64,000 bases of DNA, from assembly GCF_014905175.1 (NCBI RefSeq), contig NC_057788.1, positions 25,390,154 to 25,454,153 on the forward strand, written 5' to 3'. Made by a program: the position numbers and the translations under genes. The notes beneath the pieces were generated by a model. The model searched no databases, had not been told where the DNA came from, and worked only from the letters and a program-made list of their open reading frames with translations. Shown here piece by piece: positions 46,901 through 59,876 of the stretch (position 1 is its first letter; every line of letters starts with the position of its first letter). Source of the DNA: Aphidius gifuensis. Taxonomy: Eukaryota; Arthropoda; Insecta; Hymenoptera; Braconidae.

Positions 46901-48523
46901 GATCGGGTTCCGCCACAGGTTAAAAAAAAATATTAGATATTGAAAGAATTAGTAGATATTAAAAAAATTACAATATTGAGATATTTTTATTTTCAAAAAT
47001 TTGAACTCCAGTTAAAGAAAAACGAATTTTAAAATACAAAATTTATAAACCATTCATAAACCAAGACACATTTATCCATAAATCAAGAAGTTTACACGGA
47101 GAGAAATGCGCAGCATATATTATGATGGTTTATTTTTTAAATTAATAAACACGTTACATTTTTATTTTGATGTTTAAACAATAAGGTTTTATTTAATTTT
47201 TTGTAGTTTTTCTGTTTTGTTTTGATTAAAATTACTGTAGTGTCGTAGGAAATTTTAGTCGGTCCTGGTGGCCTCCCTACGCAACTTCTCAATTTCCAGT
47301 AGACTACAGTAAAATTTGTTTGATACTCTACAGCATTGTTTACTGCGGATTTCTCTCCGTGTACATTGGTGAATAATTCATAAATAAATGATTTGATAAT
47401 AATATAATATTGTAACGAAACCGGATGTCAATCTGTGAATACTAACCTGAATATTTACATCTTGAAAACCTCGAAATAACACGTCATACGGAAATGCTTG
47501 ATGATAAGACTTCAATGCTTTTTGTCTATGGTAGTACTGTGCTTGACGAGATGAACCAGAACGTTTTTTCAAATGCACTTTGTCGACTCGGCTTGCACTT
47601 GTATTTTTTTTTTTTGGAGCAGGTTCATCATCAGATGAATCGTCTTCTCTGAAGCGAGTAGGCTTGATGATTGAACGCTTTGATTTTCGTTGCGAATTGT
47701 CTGTATACATAAGTAAAGTATACTGTTAAAAATAAACGTAAATTTCTAACATGTTTCGTGTACATTATGCATTAAATTTATTTTTTTTTATGTATAAATA
47801 TATTTACAGTAAAAAAAATAGTATTTTCATCTAAATTTACATGAAAAATCAACTATACTGCAGTGTGAATTTAAAGTATTATGCGTATTACTAGGACTTC
47901 ATTGTACATTTAAAAAAAATCATGGAATTTCTTGCATATTTCAAGTACGTTATGCACTAAAATTCTAGTACTGAACGTTAAATTTCAAGTCTGGGTACTG
48001 TAATTTTAAATCATGCACTGTCCTGTAATTTCCAAGTAAAGTCTTGGGATTTTAATGTCTAATACTCGAAATAAATTTCAAGTCTTGTGCTGTAAAATTC
48101 TAGAATCTTACATGGAAATTTTTTCACGCAGGAATAGAAATTTTATTTGTTAAGTTTCTTTTATATTTCAACACAAAAAACCTTACTTCACAAGTCACAC
48201 CAATGGGGCAGCGGTAGAGCTTGTATCAAGTTAGATAGAGTGAAACCGGCAGAAGAAGTTCATTCGATTGCGCATGCGTGAAAATAAACAGGAAAAAAAA
48301 TAAATACACAAAAGAAAGCACCTGGTTTCACTCTAGTTAGACATATAAGCTTGAGTCCCTTTAAAGTCACTTGATAAATTTAGTAAGTCACTAAATCAAT
48401 CTTTCATCAATTTTCTGATATTTGTAGAATAAATAGTAGTATGACTATAATAATTATTTAATAATATATTTAATAAAAACACTTAAAAAAAATATACTTA
48501 CTTTCTTCATTAAGCAAAGACAT
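40926..48523 (-). CDS. EnSpm/CACTA-type (tnp2-like) transposase, about 923 aa, four exons
   Basis: Minus-strand exons 48523-48502, 47700-47447, 46887-46681 and 43214-40926 (TAA) join in phase with GT-AG introns. Exon 1 (MSLLNEE) lies in the right inverted arm and is identical to exon 1 of the accessory gene. Exon 2 begins with the same NNSQRKSKRS-type basic/acidic segment. Exon 3 is acidic and Ser-rich. The 762-residue last exon is the transposase proper: a CSRC...C zinc-like motif (about 277-297), STDGVS (Asp about 374), WPIWAQINELPP, FLLPF, TVDS (Asp about 460), CTYC knuckle (479-482), DALHALWIGAVK, EWRNWTLFYSLPCLK, NVHLMTH and FSFESWNG (Glu about 720). This motif order is that of animal EnSpm/CACTA (CMC superfamily) transposases. 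The Asp/Asp/Glu residues named are candidates for the catalytic triad. The gene looks intact and may be active. It converges with the accessory gene. The large third intron (43215-46680) is enlarged by nested elements. Confidence 0.88.
44826..44896 (-). other. tRNA-like module with strong A and B boxes
   Basis: On the minus strand gccgccgtggccgagtggta gives a perfect A-box match (tggccgagtgg), and gagttcaagtcc 40 nt later is close to the B-box consensus. The overall layout resembles a Leu/Ser-type tRNA but the stems are imperfect. It starts with the same gccgccgtgg as the module at 29038. Confidence 0.55.
44990..45725. repeat. Tandem array, about 49-bp and 98-bp units of the GGCCAT element
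   Basis: The phrases aaaagtctaccaagactagg, ccgatgatcggcaaccaagc and gtatcagccagagattggcc alternate many times. Neighbouring units are nearly identical, which implies recent expansion by unequal exchange or slippage. Confidence 0.85.
46155..46266. repeat. Near-perfect 112-bp hairpin
   Basis: Arms of about 45 bp (tttatgttactagggacagt ... gtgagtttccaaa) are inverted around a loop of about 22 nt (aagcgcactacccctcttac). There are a few single-base bulges. It could be a tiny MITE or a structured RNA element in the transposase intron. Confidence 0.75.
47095..47361. mobile_element. 267-bp MITE, Tc1/mariner-like (TA target)
   Basis: The ends cacggagagaaat and atttctctccgtg are exact inverses, flanked by TA on both sides. 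The size and target fit a Tc1/mariner-type MITE. It lies in intron 2 of the transposase gene. Confidence 0.75.
48190..48370 (+). other. tRNA-like sequence interrupted by a small inverted-end insertion
   Basis: The sequence caatggggcagcggtagagc looks like a tRNA A-box arm. The matching B-box-like gcttgagtccctttaaag lies after a 100-bp insert. The insert (48236-48335) has ends tagagtgaaacc / ggtttcactcta and a 6-bp target duplication gttaga (48230-48235 and 48336-48341). It lies in intron 1 of the transposase. Confidence 0.5.
48236..48335. mobile_element. 100-bp MITE with a 6-bp target duplication
   Basis: Inverted ends tagagtgaaacc / ggtttcactcta flank a 76-bp interior. Gttaga is repeated directly at both sides. 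No similarity to the other elements here is evident. Confidence 0.6.
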
Positions 48524-51500
48524 TTTTAACAGAAATCACAACACTATGTTACATATATATAAAACACAATTTATAAATAAAAAAAATTATGCCAACGTTT
48601 AGTTTATAAGATAAATAATATGAATCGTCTTCACTTTTTTTCCGATTGTCACAACACCACCAAAAGAAAAACAAAACGCTAAGAAAAAGATATACGTTAT
48701 TTAACGGCGTAGAAGAGGATAAAAAAGAGGCTAGAGAAGGGATGAAAAAAGCTACACCTTCGTCTTACAATATTGTTCGCCTTCGGTTTAGTTCGGGTCG
48801 GTACTCTATAAAAGATGTAGCTTTCTCTCTTTCTCGCTTCATAGCTTGCGTTTCAACCGGCCTGAACTTAAAACCGCTGGTTGTCTAAAAAAATAATACG
48901 TAGGCTGATTCGACGCGTCTTGAGTTTCCGTGTAGGAGAATTATTTAGTTATTTTTATAAATAAAATTAAAAAAATATATATATTTTTTTTCAATTGCAT
49001 TCATAGATTCTAAAGTCCAATTCTGTTTTTTTTTTTATATACATATATTAAATATGTTTTATTTTTCCTGCCTCTTGCCGGGCGCGATCCCTCGACACGA
49101 CCATAAACCTAAACTAACTCAGCGATATATATTTCGGAAGTTTTTGTTTTCTTGTAGTAACTCGTGGACTTTGTAAACTTTTTAGAAAATGATTATTTAT
49201 ATACAAATATATTTATTTATTCATTTAATTTAAATGCTCCATTGTTGATTCTTTATTTTTTTTGTCTTGTTTTTTTTTTTTTTGCCAAAAAATGGCTGAT
49301 GGTTGGCAGCCATGATATTGCCAAATAACGGCCAATAAATAGGCAGCCATGAATTTTCAAGGATCGACCGATGAATGGTAGCCAATTAATGGCCAAACGT
49401 TGGCCAAGAGAAGGCTGCCAATTTTGGCAACAAAATAATGGATCGATCGTTTGCCAAGTATATCTTATGAATGGCCTTTGCTTGGCTACCAATCATGGGC
49501 TGCCATTCATCAGCCAATGTATGGCCGTGTTTCCATCGCTTAGCGAGTCCTACAGGGGTTAATTGTAGTGAAAACTGTTTTAATTATAGTTAAAAAAAAA
49601 AATTGGTTTAAGAAAAAGATGTCGACTTTTTAAAATAGCCTTAGGACATTGCAAATAGTTCAAATAGTTTTTTGCAATTTCAGTTAATTGTAGTGAAAAG
49701 AGTTTTACTTATAATTCAAAAATAATTGTAAAAATATGAATCGAAATTTTGGGCATAATTCATAATAATATTTCCAGTGATCTCATGTCGGGTAATTACT
49801 CGGGCAATGGGCTAAAACGGAGTAATGCCGGAAAAATGGCTACCGGCAAAATTGTCATTATATTATATTAATAAGTTAATATACTAATTACATATTATTC
49901 ACGAATATTACAAATTCTTACGAATCTCTACGAATTTTACGAAATTGACCCATTCGAGAAAATAGTTTCGAAGCTATCTCTCAATTTTCTTTTGAGTTTT
50001 TATGGCCTTCGGAGAAACTTCTCCGATTGCTCGGGAACTTTTATAAAGTCAACCATGTGTTAAAATAATTCCAAAATTTTCTCTGAATGTTTTCCGAATT
50101 ATTTCGAGCTTCAGAGAAGTTGGACTATTAGTAGAAATAATTTATAGATTTTCTTTGAACATTTTTCGGAATTCATTTAGTTTTACAAAGAAACTTCTTC
50201 GATTGTTTGCGAACGTTAGAAGAACTATTTTCAGAAATTTGTAAAAAGTTCGTTGAAATTCGTAAAAATATTTCCGCTATGAATTATTTGCCAAAAAACC
50301 TTAAAATATCTCTTGAAGCTCAGACAAATGATTAAGAGTACGGAGAAACCTTTCAAAGATATTTTAAAATTTTTTCCCCGCATGGGTCAATTTCGTAGAA
50401 ATTCGTCGAAAACTCGTTAAAATTCGTAGTAAAAATATTAATTTTTTTTCCAATGCACCGGGCAACAATAGAAAAATACTCCAAATGGTGGACACCATAC
50501 CCTAGTAGAAACTTGTTCAGGATAGTCTGAACACTGATCCAGGCCTGATTAGGATATCATAAGGTTATCCCTATTTCAGTAACCCCTGATGAAAATATTT
50601 TTCCGCGATTTCACCTGAATTTCTTCGCAATTACTCTGAATTTCGCCTAAATTGGCTCATGTAGAGAAATAAGTAGAGAAATGTATCAAAATTTCTCCGA
50701 ATCGACTTGGGTGAAAAAACGTTCGGAAATATTTCTCCGCTTTGAAAAAAAGTGTCTTCGAATTTTCATTTTTTTTTTTTTTTTTTGGAAAAATTGAAAA
50801 TTGAAAAAGTTGAAAAAAAATTGAACAAATGGTGGAGAAAGTTGGAGTAAGGGTGGAGACATTTGTCCGCCATTTCTCCAACCATGTGAAAAAATAATTT
50901 TACTGCTGATAAATTTTTTCTAAAATCAATGGCCAGGAGAAATTTTTCCATCGTTTCTCCAAATCAACTTGAGTAAAGGAATTTTCGGAAATATTTCTCC
51001 GCAAAAAAAACACACGTGGAAAAACATGTGAAAAAAATAATTTTACAGGCTATTCCTATTAAGGATAAAATACAAATAGTTAAAGCATAGGTTTAGGATA
51101 GGTTTAGGCAGTAAGGTCGAGAGTTCGCGCCCGGCGAGAGGCAGGAAAAAAAAAACATTTATTATAAAAAAAAAAAACAGAGTTGGACTCGAGAATCTAT
51201 AAATGCAATTGAAAAAAATATTTTTTATTTATAAAAATAATTGAATTCGCAAGTAATGGGCCAATCTTGGCAAATGTTAATGGGCTAATCTTGGTAAACG
51301 TTAATGGGACAATATTGGCAAATTTTAATGGGCCATTAATGGCAGCCAATATTAGAACGGTGTAACGCGCCGGGCCCGGCGTATGAGTGGCCCATTAATG
51401 GCAGAATTTCGCCATGCATCGGCCGTTGCATGGCCGTGTTGTAGTCTCCTACACGAGAGGTCAGTTTGTAATAGTGGAGTTTATCCGTATTCTGTTAGGC

Positions 51501-54500
51501 GTTAGTATTCAAATTAAAAAAAAAATAAATTTAAAAATAATAATTTTTTTTTTTTTATTTTTCAATAAATCATGTATCTTTACTACAGCCTGATCAGGTA
51601 TCCTGGTCCATTCTGGAATCAAACATTACGAAAAGGCGTTACATCTTGATCAAGTTTGGATCCGAACCTTACCTAAATTTCTACTCGGGATATTCTTTTT
51701 GTTCAATTTTTAAGTTCGATCAATCCCATAAACATTTTAATTTAATTAAAATTTATTTTGGCAAATAGTGGAGGATTTCGTCGACGTTTCTCCATTTTTT
51801 GCCACTTTTTTTTATCAGGACTCTAGCTAAAAATGATGTTAAATTACTTCTACCAGGGTGAATGTAGCCATAGATATTTGCTGAAAGTGACAAAAAATAT
51901 ATTCTATAGCCTATATTGGCTATAGCCAAGAAATTGATGTAGATTGACTTCAATTGACTGGGAAATATAATTCTTATTAATAAATTATATGATACATTAA
52001 ATAATTAACATATGAATTTCAATTTAAACATTCCAAACATTAGAAAATTGATATATGTATTAGAATGTTTGTATTTGTTTCGGCAAATGATCACTGACAG
52101 AAAGTTTCTGTGATTTTCACGTGAGAGTCCCGGGCTTTGTACCGAGAGTTTTATTTTTTAAAAATAAAATACATGTAAATTTATTTTTTTAATAAATAAA
52201 AATGTCCAAGGAAAAGCAGTAGCTAAGAAAAATGTAGCTAAGGAATTGAGGTTGCCAAAGAATTATGTTTCAAGGAAATAATTCCTTAGTCACATTAATT
52301 CCTTAGCTACATCTTTTCCTTAGCTACAGCTTTTCCTTGGATATTTTTTATTTATTTTATAAATAAAATACATGTAAATTTATTTTTTAAAAATACAAAT
52401 GTCTAAGGAAAAGATGTAGCTAAGGAAAAGATGTGGCTAAGGAATTAATGTTGCCAAAAAATTATGTTTCAAGAAAATAATTCCTTAGTCACATTAATTC
52501 CTTAGCTACATCTTTTATACTACTTTTCCTGGACATTTTTATTTATTTTATAAATAAAATACATGTAAATTTATTTTTTCAAAATACAAATATACAAAAT
52601 AGAAACAGGAAAGAGGGCGTAAGTGCAAATTCATTAATTTTTGGGTTTTTCATCTAATTTTAAGGCTTTAAAAAAAAAAAAGGAAAAAGGGCGTAACAAC
52701 CTTTTATAAAGGCGTAAGTCCCTGGACATACGCCTTTTTTCCATTATCAAAATCATTTTTGATAGAAGATGAAGGGCGTATGTCCAAGGATTTACGCCTT
52801 TTTTCCGTTATCAAAATAATTTTTGATAAAAGATGAAGGGCGTATTTCCAATTTTATTTTCAATTTATTCGAAGGTAGTGTTTTTAAATTATTGATTATT
52901 TATTCATAACGAGTCGGCCGTGTTCGGCTTCGCCGAACAGTTTGTATATTTATTTTGATTCTTCAAAAAATTAAAAACAAAAGAAATAGGTATGTAGAAA
53001 AAATTAAATTTCTACATTCTGATAAACCGGACAACATTAGGAACCAATGCATTTTTTTATTTCTTTTCTTCTCGATAAAATATATTGTTTCATCAAAAAA
53101 AACTCAGGAGATGATGAAAAAATTCAACTTCGACATCCTGGTGAACTGAAAACCAACATTACAAACTAAAGCAATATTTTTTAATCTCTTCTTTCTGAAA
53201 AAATATATTTAATAATTAGAAAAACCCTGAAGATAATTGGGGAAATCATTTTGACTTCTGGTGATCGTAAAAAGTAACCTGGGTGATTTTTTTGTAGACT
53301 TAAACCCTCCCGAGCTCAAACTAAATATCTATGTTAAATTTCATGTAAATCGGACCAATAGTTTGCGTAAAACTGCGTTTCCAAGGATCCGGCCATGTCT
53401 TTTTATTATATAGATTATCAATAAATAAATGATCAGTCTAAGTACACTGCCTTTGAATAAATTGAAAATAAACTTGGAAATACGCCCTTCATCTTTTATC
53501 AAAAATTATTTTGATAACGGAAAAAAGGCGTAAGTCCCTGGACATACGCCCTTTATCCTTTATCAAAGGTTGTTACGCCCTTTTTCCTTTTTTTTTTTTA
53601 AGCCTTAAAATTAGATGAAAAATTAATAAATTTGTATTTACGCCCTTTTTCCTTTAATAAAAAAAAAATTTTCAAAAATGGCACTTACGCCCTTCATCCA
53701 AATTCATGGCTGGCCATTTAATGGCTACCAACCATCAGCTAATTTTTGACAAAAAAAAAACAAAACGATAGAAAAAATAAAAATCAATAATGGAGCATTA
53801 AAATTGAATGAATAAATAAATATGTTTGTATTTGAATAATCATCTTCAAAAAAGTCTACAAAGTCTACGAGTGAACTTAATTATTACAAGAAAACAAAAA
53901 ACTTTCGAAATATATATATATCGCGCTCGTGGCTCAATTAGGTAAAGCATAGGTTATAGTGTAGATTTAGGTATTAGGCCGAAGGTTCGCGCCCGGCGAG
54001 AGGAAGGAAAAAAAAAATATTTATGATAAAAAAAAAAAACTGAGTTGGACTCGAGAATCTATGAATGCAATTGAAAAAAAAAATATATATTTTTTTTTAT
54101 TTATACAAATAATTGAATTCGCAAGTAATGGGACAATATTGGCAAATGTTAATGGGCTAATCTTGGTAAACGTTAATGGGACAATATTGGCAAATTTTAA
54201 TGGGCCATTAATGGCAGAATTTCGCCATGCACCGGCCATTGCATAGTCTCCTACACGGGTTACCACATATTTTTTTTGGCTACCTTCCCGAGTGGAAATT
54301 TCAGTCCGATTCGGATCCAGGACGGATCCGGTTTACCTGATTACATATCCGAATCGGATCAGGCTGGCCGGATCCGATTCGGACTGAAAATGTAACGCCG
54401 GCTAGGCTCCGAATCGTATCCGGTGAACCGGATCCGGTTACAATAAGGACACCGTGGCTAAATCGGATACCAAATTATGTATCCGAAATTACATTTAAAT

Positions 54501-54891
54501 CGGATCCGATTTTACATCCAAAACGGATCCGATTTTACATCTAAAACGGATCCGATTTTACATCCAAATTGGATCCGATTTTACATCCAAATCGGATCCG
54601 ATTTTATATTTAAACCGGATCCGAATTTTGTTTTAAAAAAATTTTGATTTAAAAAAAAAAATATATTTGCTTTTTTCAATTATTTTTTTTAACAATCATT
54701 ATTAACAATATTTTTATCTTAGAAAATTCAACCTAAACTAAACTAAAATTCTGGATTTTGCGGGGATCGATCTCGGGGCTATTCTGTTCAAAGTCGGCAA
54801 CTCTATCCTATTGACCACGGCGGCGTACGTGGAATCCATAAAATCAAAAGTCCTTTACAAGTGTAGAAAGTTATTTCAAAATTACAATAGA
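48476..54891 (-). repeat. Right arm of the giant inverted repeat (at least 6.42 kb)
   Basis: It is the reverse complement of 28972-35640 and holds the same nested order: shared first exon and promoter, GGCCAT element (48925-49558), palindrome blocks, CCCGAGTAG element (50500-51690), TAGCTAAGG repeats, palindromic MITE with Helitron-like insert (52610-53695), GGCCAT element (53700-54260) and the start of the GGATCC element (54287 onward). It is shorter than the left arm by about 250 bp, largely from one block near 49850-49910. The arm is cut by the N gap. Confidence 0.95.
48524..48924 (-). promoter_or_regulatory. Arm-encoded promoter / 5' UTR of the transposase gene
   Basis: This is the inverted copy of 35191-35592, differing by a few bases. 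It should carry the same transcription signals, so both genes of the element are expected to be co-expressed from duplicated promoters. Confidence 0.55.
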
Positions 54892-54991
54892 NNNNNNNNN
54901 NNNNNNNNNNNNNNNNNNNNNNNNNNNNNNNNNNNNNNNNNNNNNNNNNNNNNNNNNNNNNNNNNNNNNNNNNNNNNNNNNNNNNNNNNNN
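54892..54991. other. Assembly gap (100 N)
   Basis: It is exactly 100 unknown bases, a usual placeholder of unknown true length. It falls inside the GGATCC-rich element of the right arm and hides the outer end of the giant transposon. Confidence 0.99.
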
Positions 54992-57900
54992 ATTTTACTC
55001 AATTGGCATAAAATAAATCCAACGTGTATATGTATATTTACAATTGTAATTTTCATGTGAATATTCATGAAAATAGTTGAATTGAGTGAAGAAAATTATT
55101 GTAATCACGCATACCAACGAATATATGAGTGAAGAAACAATGCATTTCTAATAAGAGCTTGTTGACTTTAATTTGTAAGAGAAACAATTTTACTAATTGA
55201 ATAAATTTTTTAATGAAAATTAATAAAAAAATTAATTAAAAAAAACATAGTATATGATATTTTATTGAAGAATTTTAATTAAAATATTTTACAATTTTTT
55301 TTTATTTGCATTTTGGTGGTTTGATTTTTAATTTTTACTTTAATTTTTTTCTGTTTGTTATGTTAATTTTTTTTAGATGATTGGTATTTTTAAGGTAAAT
55401 CCAATTGAAATTTCCTGAACGACGTCCAACAACCACGATAACCGCAAACATCTACACTATATATTCCATCTAGTAACGTGTTGAAAATTTAAACGTTTAT
55501 ATTTTCATCAACTAGTAAATATATATTCCATATAAACAGCTCAATTTATTTTTCAAAAATTTATTTAAAATTTATATCTGGTATAAGTCTGTTTTCTTTT
55601 TTTCAATGTATCGAAACAATTGTATTTTCTACTCGTTATTTTTGTTGGTTTAAAAAACAAAAGAAACATTTACTCTGGCATCAAAGTAATGAGACAGTAT
55701 ATATAAAAGTAAGTTGATGATGTTTGTATTTCTGCATCATTGACAAAAAATAAATATAGCAAGTATAGAAGAAAAGAAAATAGAAAAAACAAAAAAAAAG
55801 CTTAATTACAATTGTAGTTTCAAAAAAGCACTGAAGCATGCGCTTGTTTGACAAGTTGTGTCTTCAATGAACAGCCAAGAACAAACAATGTGCGAAAGAA
55901 ATAAAAAAAAAAATAGTTTTGAATGAAAAAAAAAAAAAGCTACAATCAAAATTACGATGTACTAGATATAACCTTTGATAATTATTAAAACGAATAAAAG
56001 AAATATCAAAAGGGAAAAAAATTCAAACGGTTTTATGGCAGTGATTCGTTTTGAAATTTCTTTCAAGAGATGTTACATATCTATCTGGTAACTTTTGAAG
56101 TTAAGCTATATATTCTCAAAGAAATCATCATCCTTATTTCGTTCACAGAGAAAATAGGATCAAGCTTTTGACTCTAAAAATAGTCAAAGAAAATTCTATA
56201 AAAAGTCAGGGTCATTTCAACAACTGGATATATCTAAATAAGAAAAGTAAGACTTTGAATTTAAAAAGTTTATTTTTTTATTTTTCCCAGGTGTTTTGTA
56301 AAATGCTATAGTATTTGCTAAAACTTGAAATTGATATTTATTTATTTTTTTTTTTTCCATTTATGTTCTTTGGAAGATACTGAATTAACTGGGTGATGAA
56401 GCTTTTTGACTCTTTTATAGTATTATTAACATAAAACTTGTTGAAATAAAATAATCCACAAAACTTTATACACTTTGTAATTAGTTGACTCATGTCTAAA
56501 AACAGCATAAAAGACCATCGAAAGAGTTTCAAAAGTTTTGTACTTTTGATATCATCGTTGATGTAAATCAACTATTTTATTATGTTTTTTTTTTTTTCAT
56601 CTAGTTAGTATAATAATGAACAGTTTTTTAATAAAGAAATTTAAATTTTTATAATAATTTAAATGTATATATAAAAAAAACTTTTATTGTTTTAATAATA
56701 AATTCAAGAATATAATAAGTTTTTTTATACGATCAACTTGAAAGTTCTTTGTATAGTGATTTCATTTTAAGAATCATATATTTGTTCAATATCCAATCAA
56801 AAAAGATCAATCGTAAAATTCAACAAAAGAAAATTACACTCAGTAAATTGCATTTTGAGAAATTTCCATCAATTCTCAATATCTTTTTAACGAGATTCAA
56901 TAATTTAAAGAAATTTTAAATTGTCAATGAAAAAAAAAACTAGATAAACATAATAACATATAGTTTATAAATTAAACGATTTAATGAGGATTTAATTAGG
57001 TTGCATAAAAAGTCAAAGAGATAATTTTTTAGTTAAACATGAACAAAGACTATTTGCAAATTTAGTTTTGTTTAAGTATGCTAGTAAAGTGGAGACAGTA
57101 TATAACTAGTGTCCCTTTGAGTAAGTCGAGAGGGATATGTAATGTTATATACGAGACTTTGATACATTTTATCGGAAGACTTTAGAAAGCGTGTGTGCAC
57201 TCGTGTTGGTACAATTTCCGACAACTGTGTAAAAGGCGTTATCGAGTCTGTACACGCGACGTCAATCTATTTTCCATCATATAATGTGTCAAGAAGAAAT
57301 CTACAATTAATGAATATGAAAAAAAAAAAAAAAAATTATTTAGACGGAATTTTGTTTTATCAAAATTGCTGTTGTATTCATGAAAACATCAAAAAAAATC
57401 AACCGTTTAAATTTTTTTTTTAATGTGTTCATTATCTATATTGTCTGTGAAACTGACAGGTTCATTTAGCAGACAAGCTTTCGTGAATTTTAAAGTTGGT
57501 TTGGTCTGGTTTTTTTTTTTTTTTTTTTATCTTCATTTTGATTTATTCATTTCTTTTTTTTGATGTTTTACTTCTTTTTATCTTCAAATGTTTGAATAAT
57601 AGTATGGAAATTAAATTGTAAAATTTAAAAAAATTAAATCAATTGAAAATCAAAAAAATAAAAGTTGGTAAAACTTCAAGAATAACAAGAAAGAAAATAA
57701 AATCTAAATCAATTATTTTTGGTAATTTAAATACCCGATAATACATATTCGATGATTTGTAATTTTTAAAATTTAAAATTGCTTTGAATTCAAATAAATA
57801 AAAAACAAAAAATACTAATTATTATATATTGTTTTATATTTATTTTTGTCTATTAATAAAAAAAGTAATTTAATAAATTATTTTAATATTAGAAAATAAT

Positions 57901-59876
57901 TTTTAAATGATTCACTTGACTTGTCTAACCTCTTGAAAATATCAAAGTATTGACAATAATTACCTGATGTTTGATAAGATTTTCACATTAAAAAAAAAAA
58001 ATGCAAATTGAAGAGGGTTGTATTAAATTATAAAAACTCATTTCAAAACCTATGTATAGATAACGGATAAGCCGAAATTTTTTTTTATCAGAATAAAAAA
58101 AAAAAAAAAAAGAAAAACTTGGCAAAAAAAAAAATGGTCCTCTATAGTGACATTATGAAGCTAAAATTTGAATAATATAAAAAAAAGAAGACTAAAAGTC
58201 AATTTTATTCAAGATTTATTTTAATTCACTTTATTCATTGTGAATTGTCAGAAATTCAGAATTGGTACATTGTCTAAAAAAATCATAAAAACTGTTTAAC
58301 AAAAGCTCTTTATATAAAAAGCTTCCTGTTCACTTTGGAACATAAATTATAAACTATTTAATAATTTAAAAAAATAAAATAATACATAAGTCAAACAAAT
58401 GTTTAACATTTTGTTAAACTTAATACTATTTTTTTTTTATTTATTTTGTTTTCACTGTGTGTTTGCCATTTAAATAAATCATTTATAAAAACACGTGGAA
58501 CAATACTGGTTGCACGCTTAAAAAAAAATCGATAAGTAAAAGAAAAAAAACAGGTCAGATGAAGACAAACGATGGATAAAAAAATATACAAATAAAAAAG
58601 AAAAAAATTCTTGAAAAATTGGTAAGATGGCAAAGTCAGGGGATGTACCCATTGCAAACGAAAGCGAGACACGTTTCAGGATAACGAACTGACAGCCTGG
58701 AATTTAATTTCAACAATGGTATAAAAAATAAAAGATGAAAAGTAAGATTAAGTTGATTAAAAAAAATAAAATTAAAATATTTTTTTTACATATATATTTA
58801 AAAAAAAAAAAAAAAAGAAATGGAAAAAAAATTTACACAAAATATTTAATTTCAAAGAAGAAAAAAAAAATGAAAATAGTTTTACATAAAAAAATTAATG
58901 TAGTGAACAAATGACAATAATAAATCTGGCCATATGTCTGGATCGCCATCAAGATTTTGCCAAAAGTCGACAAAGATGAAGATTTATTATTACCTTCAAT
59001 ACTCATTGATCATTTTACATATCTGTTTGAGTCAAACACAAAAAATTCGCTCGACCATTATTCAAATAAAATATTTTTATTCTTTTATTATATTCAGCTT
59101 ATATAATGATAAATACATTTCATTATAAATAACTCAAAAGAATACACATCTAAAGAAATATATATTTTTTTACATTTCTTTATTTTGGCTATTATTTACT
59201 TGTTTATTTACATATCTCAAAACTGCTTTGAATATATATTCAACTGCACTCTGGCCTCATGACGTTATCATTTATTTTTTCATCTTTACTCGTATGGAAA
59301 TGTAAAACTTTCCAGTTAAAAAAAATATATATACTTTAAGAAGTAAGCTCACTGTGTATTTACAATTTTATAGAATATTATTGATGATAAATCACAAGAA
59401 AATATAATAGTAACTTTAGCTATTTTAAAATTCTCAATCAATGTCTATATCAGAAGAACAATAGACTGACAAAAAAAAACCCTTGATTAAACATATGCCA
59501 GGTAAGGTTATTATATACTGAAACATCAAAAGTTGAAAAATTTAAAATACTACTTGTTTTAAAAATCATATAATTTTTTTTGTTCATTTTTTTAATGAAA
59601 AAAAAATAGAGAGAATGAAAATGAAACTCTCTATATGTATAGAACGTTTTACATTAAATTCCCCGGTGGAAGGACGTGGGTGACCCTTCTCCCCACTACT
59701 GCAATATTTTTATTCTCAACAGTATGTCACATTTTTTTTTTTTTTTTCGTTTTATTATCTTTTTTATTTCAGTGTCTCGGTTTTTTTTTTTTTTTTGATA
59801 CACATTACTCTTTTTTTTTTTCTCTTCTTTTCTATGTAGTTTCTATCCCTAGAATATTTATACTCTACTTATTGTG
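54992..59876. other. AT-rich non-coding stretch before repeat copy 2
   Basis: No gene is supported. Mixed-composition spots occur at 55420-55470, 57130-57290, 58620-58710 and 59630-59710. None has a persuasive open frame or a consistent splice pair. It does not resemble the inverted arm, so the join at the gap is between unrelated sequences. Confidence 0.5.
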
